Shown: piece by piece, positions 1 through 8,151 of the stretch
Position numbering within the stretch: the first letter of the stretch is position 1
Layout: every line of letters begins with the position of its first letter
Assembly: GCA_022824305.1 (NCBI GenBank)
Contig: JAJEAD010000015.1
Coordinates: 1-32,076 of the forward strand
Origin: Gammaproteobacteria bacterium
GTDB lineage: Bacteria; Pseudomonadota; Gammaproteobacteria; HK1
Length of the DNA: 32,076 bases
Direction of reading: 5' to 3'
Notes under the pieces: generated by a model
What the model was told of the DNA's origin: nothing
The model's input: only the letters and a program-made list of their open reading frames with translations
Databases searched by the model: none
Translations under genes and position numbers: made by a program

Positions 1-380
1 GCCTGGCGCAATACATCGAATATATTTTATGGCACTACATCAGGCAGTACGACGAAATATCAGTGAGTTACGTGCGAAAATCGGTGAAATCGGGCCAAAT
101 CTTCGCCCAATCGCGGCCTGTGGTGGTAAACATGGGTTAACCGATCACGGATGCGCACGGCCGTGCCCCAGCGTCCCGCAGCCAGCAACTGTAGAGCGAG
201 GCTCGCCTCAAGGCACGCTGCCCCTGATGCCCTTACTCCCGCTTGGCACAGTGGCATGGAGCGCGCCGCCGGCGGCGCCCGCCGTCCCCGCTCCAAAGAG
301 GGAAAGCCAGCATTTGATCCGTCGAGGGATCACCGAATGGCTATGATGCACCGCCACCAAGTTCACGCAAGGGAACGCAC
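1..380. other. Gene-free left edge
   Basis: No convincing gene is seen here. The first 40 bases include an A+T-rich patch (around 17–35) that stands out from the GC-rich surroundings and could be promoter-like. No paired -35/-10 elements could be fixed because the window begins there. Short open frames in this stretch overlap on both strands and have no recognisable protein character. Confidence 0.5.
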
Positions 381-1583
381 ATGGACGCAGATGACTCACA
401 GGCCGAAGCCAGCCCGCTAATCGAAGCCGACCTGGGAGAAAACGGCGGTCGCGTCGCCTTCGACTCCATCACGGATGCACAGCGATGGATCGATGGAGAG
501 ATCCGTGCGTGGCAGAACTTCAGAAGTCAGCTGGGCTCCGCGAACGCGTTCCGTCCAATCATGGAGCGCCAGCTGCAGCTGCCAACGAAAATAGACGATT
601 TGCTCCAGCAAGCCAGTCAGGCCGACGAAGAGGAACGGCGCAAAATCCTCAAGGACATTGGACGGCTGCTGAATCAATATGTCGACTACCGCTCCGTATG
701 TTCGAACAGCGAAATTGGCGCTGCCCTGCTGAAGTTACCGCCAGGACACCGCGGACTCATTGCCATTGGCGCCCTGGCAGGCCTGCTGGGCGTTCCCACA
801 CAAGGACTCCTCGAGAGCGGAGAGCTGAACGAGAGGGGCCTGGCAGCCGTCTTCGCAGGCTACGCGGCCGTGAGCACGCGCACTGCCGTAAAGCGCTCCG
901 ACTTCGGCAGACACCAGACCCGACTGGATGCGGAGTTCGACAGGCTCACCGGCATCGTAGGGCGTGCGGAAGCGGAAAGGACGAGGATTTCCGACGAAGG
1001 AAACCGCGTGAACGTGAACCTCTCCGAGCTGCTGGAGAGCCAGCGCTCCACGTGGGACAAATTCTTCAGATCGGCTAACCAAGAGTGGGAAGGGCTCAGA
1101 AACGCCTTCGAGGAGCAACTGCACCTGGAAGCGCCAGCAACCTATTGGCACAAGCAAGCCGATTCGACAAAGTGGGTGGCGATCTGGGCCCTCATTGGCT
1201 TCATTGCGATTGCGGGTTCTGTTATCGGTGTGATCGTGCACTATGGACCTTCATTCCTTGAGCGACTGGCCGCGATCGAAAACGACAGACACTTCACTAC
1301 CCTGGCTCTCGTCTCGATTCCCGCGCTGATAAGCCTCTGGATGCTGAGGCACTTTGCACGCCTGTTCGTGACGAACCTCGATCGCAGTGCAGATGCGAAG
1401 TGGCGCGCGACGATGGCGATGACGTTTCTCGCCCTCGCGAAAGAAGGGCAACACAGCATCGGCCCCGAGGAGAGACTGATGGTCCTCGAAGCGCTGTTCC
1501 GAGCGCCGGCACCGGAAAAACCGGATGACGGCCACTTCGGAGGAGCGCTCGAGATTCTCACGCGCCAGCGCTCGAAGCTCTGA
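381..1583 (+). CDS. Two-helix membrane protein, DUF6161-like
   Basis: This 400-residue protein starts at an ATG preceded by AAGGGA at a good distance. The N-terminal part is soluble and polar. Residues about 165–240 are charged and heptad-like, suggesting a coiled coil. Two hydrophobic helices lie at about 264–287 (WVAIWALIGFIAIAGSVIG) and 305–322. After the second helix comes an Arg/Asp-rich segment (HFARLFVTNLDRSADAKWR), then TFLALAKEG and EERLMVLEALFRAP. That ending resembles the DUF6161 family from memory, not from a search. The C-terminal part probably faces the cytoplasm. The molecular function is unknown. It stands alone, with the next gene on the opposite strand. Its codon ends are less strongly G/C than those of the suf genes, consistent with an acquired gene. 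Confidence 0.8.
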   Translation: MDADDSQAEASPLIEADLGENGGRVAFDSITDAQRWIDGEIRAWQNFRSQLGSANAFRPIMERQLQLPTKIDDLLQQASQADEEERRKILKDIGRLLNQYVDYRSVCSNSEIGAALLKLPPGHRGLIAIGALAGLLGVPTQGLLESGELNERGLAAVFAGYAAVSTRTAVKRSDFGRHQTRLDAEFDRLTGIVGRAEAERTRISDEGNRVNVNLSELLESQRSTWDKFFRSANQEWEGLRNAFEEQLHLEAPATYWHKQADSTKWVAIWALIGFIAIAGSVIGVIVHYGPSFLERLAAIENDRHFTTLALVSIPALISLWMLRHFARLFVTNLDRSADAKWRATMAMTFLALAKEGQHSIGPEERLMVLEALFRAPAPEKPDDGHFGGALEILTRQRSKL

Positions 1584-1734
1584 GTGGGGCTCCAACGTAG
1601 GGCACCGAGCGCCGATCTAGTCCGACCTGGCTTGTTTCACCGCGCGTGCAAGTTCATCGGAGGACTTTGATGGGTCATCTACCTCTCCGGCTTCAACGTG
1701 GCCGCGACGAGATCACACCGGCCCGCGATGTCCG

Positions 1735-2829
1735 CTATTCGTATACCGCAATCGGTTCTCCGATCGCGTCGGGCAAGGGCACCGCACCGATACCCGGACC
1801 CTCAGGTGCGACGATGCGACCACCGGCAATGGTGGGAGCGTTGGTTAGCGTCGCTCTCTTGAGACCTTTCGGATAGATGACCGAACGAATGCAGCGTTTC
1901 GGGGTCGAGTGGCCCATATGGGCGATCACCGCGCAGGCAAGGTCGCTGTAGGACGAGTCCTGAATTTCCATCGGCACGTTGAGTGCGACACACAGGTCCC
2001 GGATGAGCCGCATCTTCGAGACGCCTCCGACCCTCGCGAGCTTGAGGTTCAGTCCGTCGAGCACTCCATCGTGCTTTGCGCGCACTACGACGCCTACGTC
2101 GGTCGCCGATTCGTCCAGGATGAGCGGGACACCCGTCGTCCGGCGCACGTCGCGGCATTCCTCGTAGGTAGCGCAGGGCTGTTCGAAGTAGACGTCGATG
2201 CCGCCCATCGCCCTGGCGACTCGAATCGCTTCATCGACGCGCCAGCCGCCGTTGCCATCGTACTTGAGAGATTCCCCCGGGCGCATGCGCTCTCCCATCC
2301 ATCGCAGATAGGCGATGTCCTCGGCCACGTCTCCACTGGTCTTTGCCGAGAACTGCGCGATTCCGTCCGACCGCAACGCGTCGATCGCCGCATCCAGCTC
2401 CTCGCCCCGCCGCGGCGGTACGGAGCCCACCACTTCCGGGCGCGGCGTCACCATGCCGCCCAGCAGCATGTAGAGTGGCGTGTCGAGCGATCGGCCGAGG
2501 ATGTCCCAGCAGGCCACGTCCAGCGCCGTCTTCACGTAGGGCTGTCCGGCCATCGCCGTGTCCATCACTTCGCCGATCGCGGACACCATTCGCGGGTCGC
2601 GACCGATCAGTTGCGGAGCCAGTTCGTCCAGACCGGCCCGAACCCCGCGGGCAAAGGCGGCCACGAAGTTCGAGCCCCACGGCACGCTGTCGCCCCAACC
2701 CTCGATTCCGGCATCGGTTTCCACGCGCACAATGGTCTCGTCAAACACCGACATTACCCGGTTGTGGGAGATAGTCGCCGGCGTTATCGGAACATCGACC
2801 TGATGGACGCTAACTCTCGTGATCTTCAT
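1735..2829 (-). CDS. Mandelate racemase/muconate lactonizing enzyme family protein
   Basis: This 364-residue protein has the two-domain build of the enolase superfamily: an N-terminal capping domain (about 1–125) and a TIM-barrel domain. The three metal ligands are visible as D191 (KYDGNGGW), E216 (YFEQPC) and D239 (LILDESA). The acid/base lysines typical of the muconate-lactonizing subgroup are K163 (FSAKTSG) and K263 (LNLKLARVGG). The usual KxK is SAK, so only the second lysine is kept. Lys pairs at nearly these positions occur in 4-hydroxyproline betaine 2-epimerases and related cis-3-hydroxyproline dehydratases, so an amino-acid-betaine or hydroxyproline substrate is plausible but inferred. 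A dipeptide epimerase or another racemase is possible. It is divergent from the nitronate monooxygenase gene across about 400 bases. Confidence 0.9.
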   Translation of the reverse strand: MKITRVSVHQVDVPITPATISHNRVMSVFDETIVRVETDAGIEGWGDSVPWGSNFVAAFARGVRAGLDELAPQLIGRDPRMVSAIGEVMDTAMAGQPYVKTALDVACWDILGRSLDTPLYMLLGGMVTPRPEVVGSVPPRRGEELDAAIDALRSDGIAQFSAKTSGDVAEDIAYLRWMGERMRPGESLKYDGNGGWRVDEAIRVARAMGGIDVYFEQPCATYEECRDVRRTTGVPLILDESATDVGVVVRAKHDGVLDGLNLKLARVGGVSKMRLIRDLCVALNVPMEIQDSSYSDLACAVIAHMGHSTPKRCIRSVIYPKGLKRATLTNAPTIAGGRIVAPEGPGIGAVPLPDAIGEPIAVYE

Positions 2830-3247
2830 GGGAGGCCCGTTCCGAGGGGTATCGCACGTTCAGGTGACGGCGACAGAATGGGCGTGGACCGCATTGAAGA
2901 GATACCCGCCAGTATTGAACGGAACCCTCGTCGGCTGCGTGATTCCGCGCCGATCCGTCGCCTTCGTCATGAGGGTGTGGTGCCGCTGTTGCAGACGAAG
3001 AATCTATCGTTGGGCGTGAGATAGCCGTCCTGAGCGTCCAGTGGGGCCTCGAGCGGCCGGTCGACGACCGACAGGCGAGACGGGCCCTTTGCCCAGAAGG
3101 TCATCGCTCACTCCCGCTCGTGGGCCATTGCGGTTCCATCCTATACTCGAATTCACTTCCTCACGACCTGGTGGCGCCGTGAGCTACGAATGACGCTCGA
3201 AAGTGCACACCGGGAGCACGGATCTGCGCTCAGGACTTGAGGGAAAG
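2830..3247. other. Divergent intergenic region
   Basis: This region separates two genes read in opposite directions, so promoters for both should lie here. A TATACT hexamer at 3142–3147 could be a -10 element for the rightward gene, but no good -35 lies 16–18 bases upstream. No RNA gene, repeat or convincing small ORF was recognised. Confidence 0.4.
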
Positions 3248-4249
3248 ATGCCCACACTCACCACCTCGCTGTGCCGGATGCTCGGCATCAGGGTGCCCAT
3301 CCTGCAGGCCCCGATTTCGGACTCTCCCAGTCTGGCCATTGCCGTGTCCGAAGCGGGCGGCCTCGGCATCCTGCCCATCACCTGGACGGAGTCAGGGACG
3401 CTCAGGCGAGCTATCGCGGCGATGCGGGAGCGTACCGGGCAACCCTTCGGAGCCAACATCGTGATTTCCCTGATGGGGGAGACCCAACAGTCGAATCTCG
3501 ATTTGGCGTTGGAGGCGGGCGTGCCGGTCATTTCCACCTTCTACGGCGATCCCGCTGCGCTCGTTCGGCGGATCCACGATGCGGGCGCTCTCGCAATGCA
3601 CACCGTGGGCTCGGCCGAAGAGGCCCGGCGCGTGGTCGAGCAAGGCGTCGACATCGTGGTCGCCCAGGGCGTGGAGGCGGGGGGACACGTCTGGGGGAGC
3701 GTGTCCACCCTGGTCCTGGTGCCCGCCATAGTAGACGCGGTACCCGAGACTCCGGTGGTAGCCGCCGGCGGCATTGCGGACGGTCGCGGCCTCGCCGCCG
3801 TGCTGGCGCTCGGAGCCCAAGGCGCCTGGATCGGCACCCGTTTCCTGCTCGCACGGGAGAGCGACGCCCATGGCGCCTATCGGGAGCGAGTCCTGGCCGC
3901 TCGAGAAACCGATACGGTCCTTTCGGAAGTATTCGATGGCGGGTGGCCGGAGGCGCCCCACCGCTGTCTCCTGAACGACACGCTGGAAGCCTGGCGGGCA
4001 GCCGGCGAAGCGCCGCCCGGGCAACGACCGAACGAGGGCCAGGTCATCGCGCATGACCGCTCGGGAGCGCCTATCGAGCGCTACGACATGGCGAATCCGA
4101 CGATCGACACGAGCGGCTCGGTGACTTCGATGGCGCTCTATGCCGGACAGAGCGCCGGACTGGTACGCGCTCCAGCGCCTGCCGCGGAGATCATGGCCGG
4201 CATGGTCGATGAGGCCAAGTCCATCCTTGCGCGCCTGGGAACGGGTTGA
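3248..4249 (+). CDS. Nitronate monooxygenase (2-nitropropane dioxygenase) family flavoprotein
   Basis: This 333-residue FMN TIM-barrel protein would oxidise alkyl nitronates such as propionate-3-nitronate. The N-terminal VPILQAPISDSPS, the AQGVEAGGHVWG segment (about 139–150, with the histidine of the family) and the phosphate-binding VVAAGGIADGRG followed by GAQGAWIGTRFL are all family features. The ATG at 3248 is chosen because GAGG lies five bases upstream and the protein begins in the usual way; an in-frame GTG at 3203 would add 15 atypical residues. The FabK-type enoyl-ACP reductases share this fold, but no fatty-acid genes are adjacent. It appears monocistronic. Confidence 0.9.
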   Translation: MPTLTTSLCRMLGIRVPILQAPISDSPSLAIAVSEAGGLGILPITWTESGTLRRAIAAMRERTGQPFGANIVISLMGETQQSNLDLALEAGVPVISTFYGDPAALVRRIHDAGALAMHTVGSAEEARRVVEQGVDIVVAQGVEAGGHVWGSVSTLVLVPAIVDAVPETPVVAAGGIADGRGLAAVLALGAQGAWIGTRFLLARESDAHGAYRERVLAARETDTVLSEVFDGGWPEAPHRCLLNDTLEAWRAAGEAPPGQRPNEGQVIAHDRSGAPIERYDMANPTIDTSGSVTSMALYAGQSAGLVRAPAPAAEIMAGMVDEAKSILARLGTG

Positions 4250-4671
4250 AGCCAGGAAAGGACGAGTCCCAAAGCGGCTACCCAACGGAACTCCACCAGA
4301 AGAGGGGCAACACCAACCGCGCGCTGTCCGGCAACCAGCGTCGGTTCAGTCGAGAGTCCATTCGAGCCGGCAACACGGTTGGAGAGCCAACAGGAACAGG
4401 AAGGTCCTGGAGCCCCGGTGCAGAGGGGCGCAGAGACAGATCTCCCGCTCCATGCACGCCCGCCGGGCCTTCCCTGTCCGCTCCGGCACCGTCACAACGA
4501 GCCAAAGCACAGACCCTCCGTGTGGCCGCCGGTGGACCGACACGGCCCCCGCGCGGATGGCTCTCCGCCAGAACACCCAGGCGATCTCAGTACACTATGC
4601 GACCGTCGATACTGCGTGGGCGTCGAGTGCGCTCAAGCAAGGTGGAGAAAGACAGACGGAGGGCTGTAGCA
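4250..4671. other. Gene-free stretch
   Basis: A long open frame runs through here into the next gene, but its translation is Arg/Pro/Gly-rich and unordered, and the good ribosome binding site lies at the far end. A TACACT hexamer (4591–4596) might be a -10 element, without a clear -35. No RNA or repeat was recognised. Confidence 0.5.
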
Positions 4672-6153
4672 GTGAAGGCGAGCAAATCGGAATCCGACAG
4701 CACCCGAGACCCCAAGGGGCAGCGCGCAGCGTTGTTCCCGGCGCTGTCCGAGGGATCGAAAGAGAAGCGTGCAGTGTCGATCCTGCTCGCCTGCATGGAA
4801 CAGGTGCCGGAACTCGCCAGGAGTCTCCTCCAGGGACAGGGCGCCCCGCTCGGGAAGAGAAGCAGGCTCACAGCCTGGACGGAATCCGGGCCCGTTGCGA
4901 AGAAGGGCAGCGAGCGTCCGGACGGGCGTATCGAAGTGAAGAGCACGCACGGCCACGAGTGGGTTGCGCTGCTCGAAGCGAAGATCGGCAAAGCCGCACT
5001 CGACAACGCGCAAATCGATGCCTACCTCGCCGAAGCGCGTACAGCGCGCGCCGATGCCCTCATTACCATCTCGAACGATTTCGCAGTCCTCGCGAACCAC
5101 CACCCCACCTACCGCGGCAAGGTCGCCAAGGGCATCACCCTCCTGCACTGGTCGTGGAGTGCCATCCTGACGAAATGCCGGCTCCTGACCGACGGAGGCG
5201 AAATCGAAGATCACAATCACCGCTGGATCATCGAGCACCTGGTGCGATTCCTGAGCCATCCGAGCACCGGGGTCATCCGATTCGACCGGATGCCGGCTTC
5301 CTGGAAGGAAGTCACCGAGGCCATCGTTGCCGGCGCCGGCGTCAAGAAGGGCAGCGATGCGGCGCTCGAGGTCGCCGGGGGGTGGATTCAGGAGACCCGG
5401 GACCTGGGGCTGCAACTCACCGAGCTGCTCCACCAGCCCGTGCCGGTAAGGCTCAGCCGCACAGAGCGCGACGACCCAATGGCGTTCATGAGTCGCGTGC
5501 TCGACGGACTGTGCAACGAGCAAGGACTCGAGATCGAGTACGTCATCCCCGACGGCGTGTCTCCACTCAAGGTCCATGCCGACATCAGGGGCAGGACACT
5601 GACGAGCAGCATGACGATCGGAGCCGCCGAAGACCGCAAGACGGCCAAAGCGCGCGTCAACTGGCTCCTTAGGCAGATAACCAAGACGCAGGAGGACGGC
5701 GTCCACGTCAAAGCCGTCTACGGGCGTCGCCAGGACATCCAGGCGCCACTTGGCAGAGTCCGCGAGAACCCGGGCGTGCTCGCCAAGGAAGATCCGAAAG
5801 CCTGCCCCAGACGTTTCGAGGTAAAGCTCATCACCGATCTGGGCCGCAAAATGGAAGGCCCGAAGACCTTCGTTCAAGCGCTCGAAAGGCACGTACCCGA
5901 GTTCTACACCCAGGTAGGACAGCATCTACGGCCCTGGGTACCGAGCGCGCCCAAGGTCGACGGCCATCGGCAAGACGAGGAGAAAGACCACGATGGAGCG
6001 ACTGAGGCACGCACTTCGCAACCCGGAGGGGCAGGCACGGAAGACTCTGGAACGGGCGAGCACGGGCCTGATTCTGCTGGCACTGGTGACAGTTCCACTG
6101 GCAGCGTCGCTAGGGACGACGCAGGGGCGGCAACGGGCGATCAATTGGGTTGA
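4672..6153 (+). CDS. PD-(D/E)XK nuclease-like protein
   Basis: The chosen start is a GTG with GGAGGG eight bases upstream; the frame stays open to 4246 but that part does not look coding. The 493-residue product carries a PD-(D/E)XK nuclease signature: D84 (RPDGRIEV), E102-A-K104 (ALLEAKIG) and Q114xxxY118 (QIDAYL), followed by a hydrophobic strand ending in ISN. The QxxxY element recalls RecB/Cas4-like nucleases. The middle and C-terminal parts (about 150–430) are a mixed alpha/beta region I do not recognise. The last 45 residues are low complexity (Gly, Asp, Ser, Thr, Ala). A DNA-cleaving role, perhaps in defence or repair, is inference from the motif only. The 3' end overlaps a small membrane ORF at 5993. 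Confidence 0.75.
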   Translation: MKASKSESDSTRDPKGQRAALFPALSEGSKEKRAVSILLACMEQVPELARSLLQGQGAPLGKRSRLTAWTESGPVAKKGSERPDGRIEVKSTHGHEWVALLEAKIGKAALDNAQIDAYLAEARTARADALITISNDFAVLANHHPTYRGKVAKGITLLHWSWSAILTKCRLLTDGGEIEDHNHRWIIEHLVRFLSHPSTGVIRFDRMPASWKEVTEAIVAGAGVKKGSDAALEVAGGWIQETRDLGLQLTELLHQPVPVRLSRTERDDPMAFMSRVLDGLCNEQGLEIEYVIPDGVSPLKVHADIRGRTLTSSMTIGAAEDRKTAKARVNWLLRQITKTQEDGVHVKAVYGRRQDIQAPLGRVRENPGVLAKEDPKACPRRFEVKLITDLGRKMEGPKTFVQALERHVPEFYTQVGQHLRPWVPSAPKVDGHRQDEEKDHDGATEARTSQPGGAGTEDSGTGEHGPDSAGTGDSSTGSVARDDAGAATGDQLG

Positions 6154-6211
6154 GCTGGTGATTCTCGGCTTCTTCACCGCGGAACGCGGCCCTCGGTCGG
6201 CTACCCTCTGA
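5993..6211 (+). pseudogene. Small two-helix ORF, possibly an ion-channel remnant
   Basis: A 72-codon frame begins at an ATG preceded by GAGGAG and overlaps the tail of the nuclease-like gene by 161 bases in another frame. It encodes a basic N-terminus, a hydrophobic helix (LILLALVTVPLAASL) and a second one (INWVELVILGFFTAE). The spacing and the FFTAE ending resemble helices S1 and S2 of voltage-gated-type potassium or cation channels, where FT(x)E is usual. Translation then runs into unrelated residues and stops, and no pore sequence (TVGYG) follows intact. It may be a broken channel gene, a real small membrane protein, or chance. Confidence 0.35.
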
Positions 6212-6754
6212 GCGAGGCGAGCGGTAAGGACAGTCCCGGGGCGCGAAGAAAAGGTCACCACACGCGGAATCGGCGCCGCGAACGAATGCGCGCAACTGCG
6301 CACTCCTCGAGGAGCTCGGATTCGCCATGCGCGCCGCACCAGAGCAGAAGTCTCCGTAGCGCCATGCACCTCTCCCCAAGACGACTTGAAGGAGCCGATG
6401 CATCTACTCCACTTGAAGCCGACGGACAAGGTGTCGACTCGGGCGAGAGCCTGCGCGCCCCGGGGCCCAAGAGAGGCCTGAACTCTCACGGGGCACTGCG
6501 CCTGACGATACGCCCCGGCGAGCCGGAGTCAGAGTGCGAGCGGAAGCGCGCACAGCCCGGCATGACCACGGGAACAACCGCATGCAGGTCCCATTGGAAA
6601 CAGGGACTCTGCGTGCTACAAAGTGGGCGGCGGCACATCACGGGAACGCTGGCGCGACACGACACACCCACAGAGCCCAACGCCCTCGGGCAGATGCAGC
6701 ACAAGGCCGCCGCGCCCCCGGGACAGGCTAAGGCCACCGAACACGACCGTTTCC
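6212..6754. other. Gene-free stretch before the toxin–antitoxin module
   Basis: No protein with recognisable character is encoded on either strand here; the open frames are Arg/Pro/Ala-rich shadows. Decayed sequence from the adjacent membrane ORF is possible. A promoter candidate at 6594–6622 is listed separately. Confidence 0.45.
6594..6622 (+). promoter_or_regulatory. Candidate sigma70 promoter for the toxin–antitoxin trio
   Basis: TTGGAA (6594–6599) and TACAAA (6617–6622) are separated by 17 bases and lie about 130 bases upstream of the first gene of the module. The match to the consensus is moderate. Confidence 0.4.
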
Positions 6755-7492
6755 ATGAAGGCCACCCTGGAGTCGATGGACCTGGAGTACGAAGCGCACT
6801 TCAGGCCCCCCCTGTTCGAGCTGCCGGCGCGGAGCGTCGAGGTGCTGGAGGTCCTGCACGGGGCGATCAGCCCGGTGACAGAGCCGAGTTCCTCCGACAT
6901 GCAGGTGCTCGGCGGAAGCCGGCTGTCCGAGGTGCGCATCGGGATGAATCTGTTCGGCGGGCAGGGATGGCTGAACCTCACCCCCGACCTGCTCGCGATG
7001 CGCTTCAACCGACTGCAACACCGCAACCACCTGGAGGAGTGCAAGGCGTGCATTGCGGCGAGCGAACGCGCACTCAAGGCGGCGCTGCCGTCGGCGGCCC
7101 CACGCACCGTGACCATCAAGGCAACGCTCTCGCTGCGCCTGGACGGGGCAGGACCGAGCGCTGGGAACCACTTGGCGAATGTCGCCGGCGACCGACCGCA
7201 GATGGATCTGAGCGGCCTCGGCAACGCCACGCTCCAACGCGCCATCGCGCTCGACATCCAGGACGAGGAAGAGTGCTGGGAGGCGGTCTGCGACGCCTAC
7301 CGGTCCAAGGCCGACAAGGCAGCGATGACCGCCACCTGCCGTGTATGGCACTACGAAGGTGCAACGCTGCAGAATCTGGCCAGCCGAAGCGCGCACCTGT
7401 GCCGCGTGCTGAACGCGCTACTCCAGGCGATCAAGATCACGGCATCGAACCCCTTTTGGGACACACCGCAGACGCAACCGGCAGCACGATGA
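6755..7492 (+). CDS. Unknown protein, first gene of a RES toxin–antitoxin operon
   Basis: I do not recognise this 245-residue protein with confidence. It has no signal peptide or membrane helix. It begins MKATLESMDLEYEAHFRPP and looks like an alternating beta-rich domain (LSEVRIGMNLFGGQGWLNLT) followed by a helical segment with two cysteines (ECKACIAASERALKAALP), a further strand (VTIKATLSLRLDG) and a helical end. The opening (HFRPPLFEL) is faintly like TIGR04255 proteins, a weak lead. ATG 6755 has no strong ribosome binding site; ATG 6776 has GGAG five bases upstream and is an alternative start. Its TGA overlaps the ATG of the antitoxin gene (ATGA), implying coupled translation and a shared role. 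Confidence 0.7.
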   Translation: MKATLESMDLEYEAHFRPPLFELPARSVEVLEVLHGAISPVTEPSSSDMQVLGGSRLSEVRIGMNLFGGQGWLNLTPDLLAMRFNRLQHRNHLEECKACIAASERALKAALPSAAPRTVTIKATLSLRLDGAGPSAGNHLANVAGDRPQMDLSGLGNATLQRAIALDIQDEEECWEAVCDAYRSKADKAAMTATCRVWHYEGATLQNLASRSAHLCRVLNALLQAIKITASNPFWDTPQTQPAAR

Positions 7493-8148
7493 AAAACGCA
7501 CTACGAGACGCGGGATTCCAGGGACTGGGTAACAGGCACACCGGGGCGATGAGGGTCATTACCGCTTCGATCGGCCAGAGACGATGGAGAAGCACGGCGC
7601 ACGACACATCGTCCACCGACAGCCCTGATTTGACGGGTCGATACGAAACGCCAGGGCACTATGTGGAGATTGCCCGCCACGGCGCAGCGCGCGGCGCGCG
7701 TCTGGACGATATGGAGTTCTTTGGACGCGGTCCGGCGCCGCCAGCGGCGCACGCGCGCGAAGGCGAGCAAAGGGCTCTGTCGCATGATGTGGCCCGATTG
7801 AGCGGACCGGCCCAGTTCCTGGCGAGGCTCCTCAAGACCTGGAACCTGGAACGCGATGCAGCCCTGACCCTGCTTGGCCTCGAAGAGTCGCAGCGGCCCT
7901 ACCTGCATGACCTGCTGAACGGCAAGGCTGCCCCCAGAGGACGGGACATCAAGGATCGGATCGCCCACCTGACTGTGATCCGCATGACACTCGCGGGCCT
8001 GTTTGCGAACGAGACGGTCGAAAACGAATGGCTGCGAGAACCGCACCGACTGCTCGAGGACCGGGAGCCGATGTCCCTGATGCTCGAAGGATCGATGGAG
8101 AACCTGCTGCTCGTGAGGGAGTACGTCGACGCCGCTGCTGGGCTGTAG
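7489..8148 (+). CDS. MbcA/ParS/Xre-type antitoxin with long N-terminal extension
   Basis: Residues about 108–219 of this 219-residue protein match the antitoxins of RES toxins: FLARLLKTWNLERDAALTLL, then a helix-turn-helix-like segment, DRIAHLTVIRMTLAGLF, and the C-terminal toxin-binding part WLREPHRLLEDREPMSLML ending VREYVDAAAGL. In the family this C-terminus occludes the toxin active site and the N-terminal DNA-binding part represses the operon. The usual length is nearer 130–150 residues. An ATG at 7711 would give 145 residues, so the first 74 residues may be a true extension or may be untranslated. The start at 7489 is kept because of the ATGA overlap with the upstream gene. The toxin gene follows after three bases. 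Confidence 0.8.
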   Translation: MKNALRDAGFQGLGNRHTGAMRVITASIGQRRWRSTAHDTSSTDSPDLTGRYETPGHYVEIARHGAARGARLDDMEFFGRGPAPPAAHAREGEQRALSHDVARLSGPAQFLARLLKTWNLERDAALTLLGLEESQRPYLHDLLNGKAAPRGRDIKDRIAHLTVIRMTLAGLFANETVENEWLREPHRLLEDREPMSLMLEGSMENLLLVREYVDAAAGL

Positions 8149-8151
8149 GGG

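Noticed and set aside
75..87. A 13-base match to an arm of the purF–cvpA palindrome
   Set aside because: The match does not extend on either side, so it is probably chance.
29..420. Small open frames at the left edge
   Set aside because: They overlap each other on both strands, lack ribosome binding sites and show no protein features.
1909..3024. A 371-codon plus-strand open frame over the enolase-superfamily gene
   Set aside because: The minus-strand frame has all catalytic residues of its family, while this one has a shadow-like composition.
4246..4671. N-terminal 142-codon extension of the nuclease-like gene
   Set aside because: The extension is disordered Arg/Pro/Gly-rich sequence, and the GTG at 4672 has a far better ribosome binding site.
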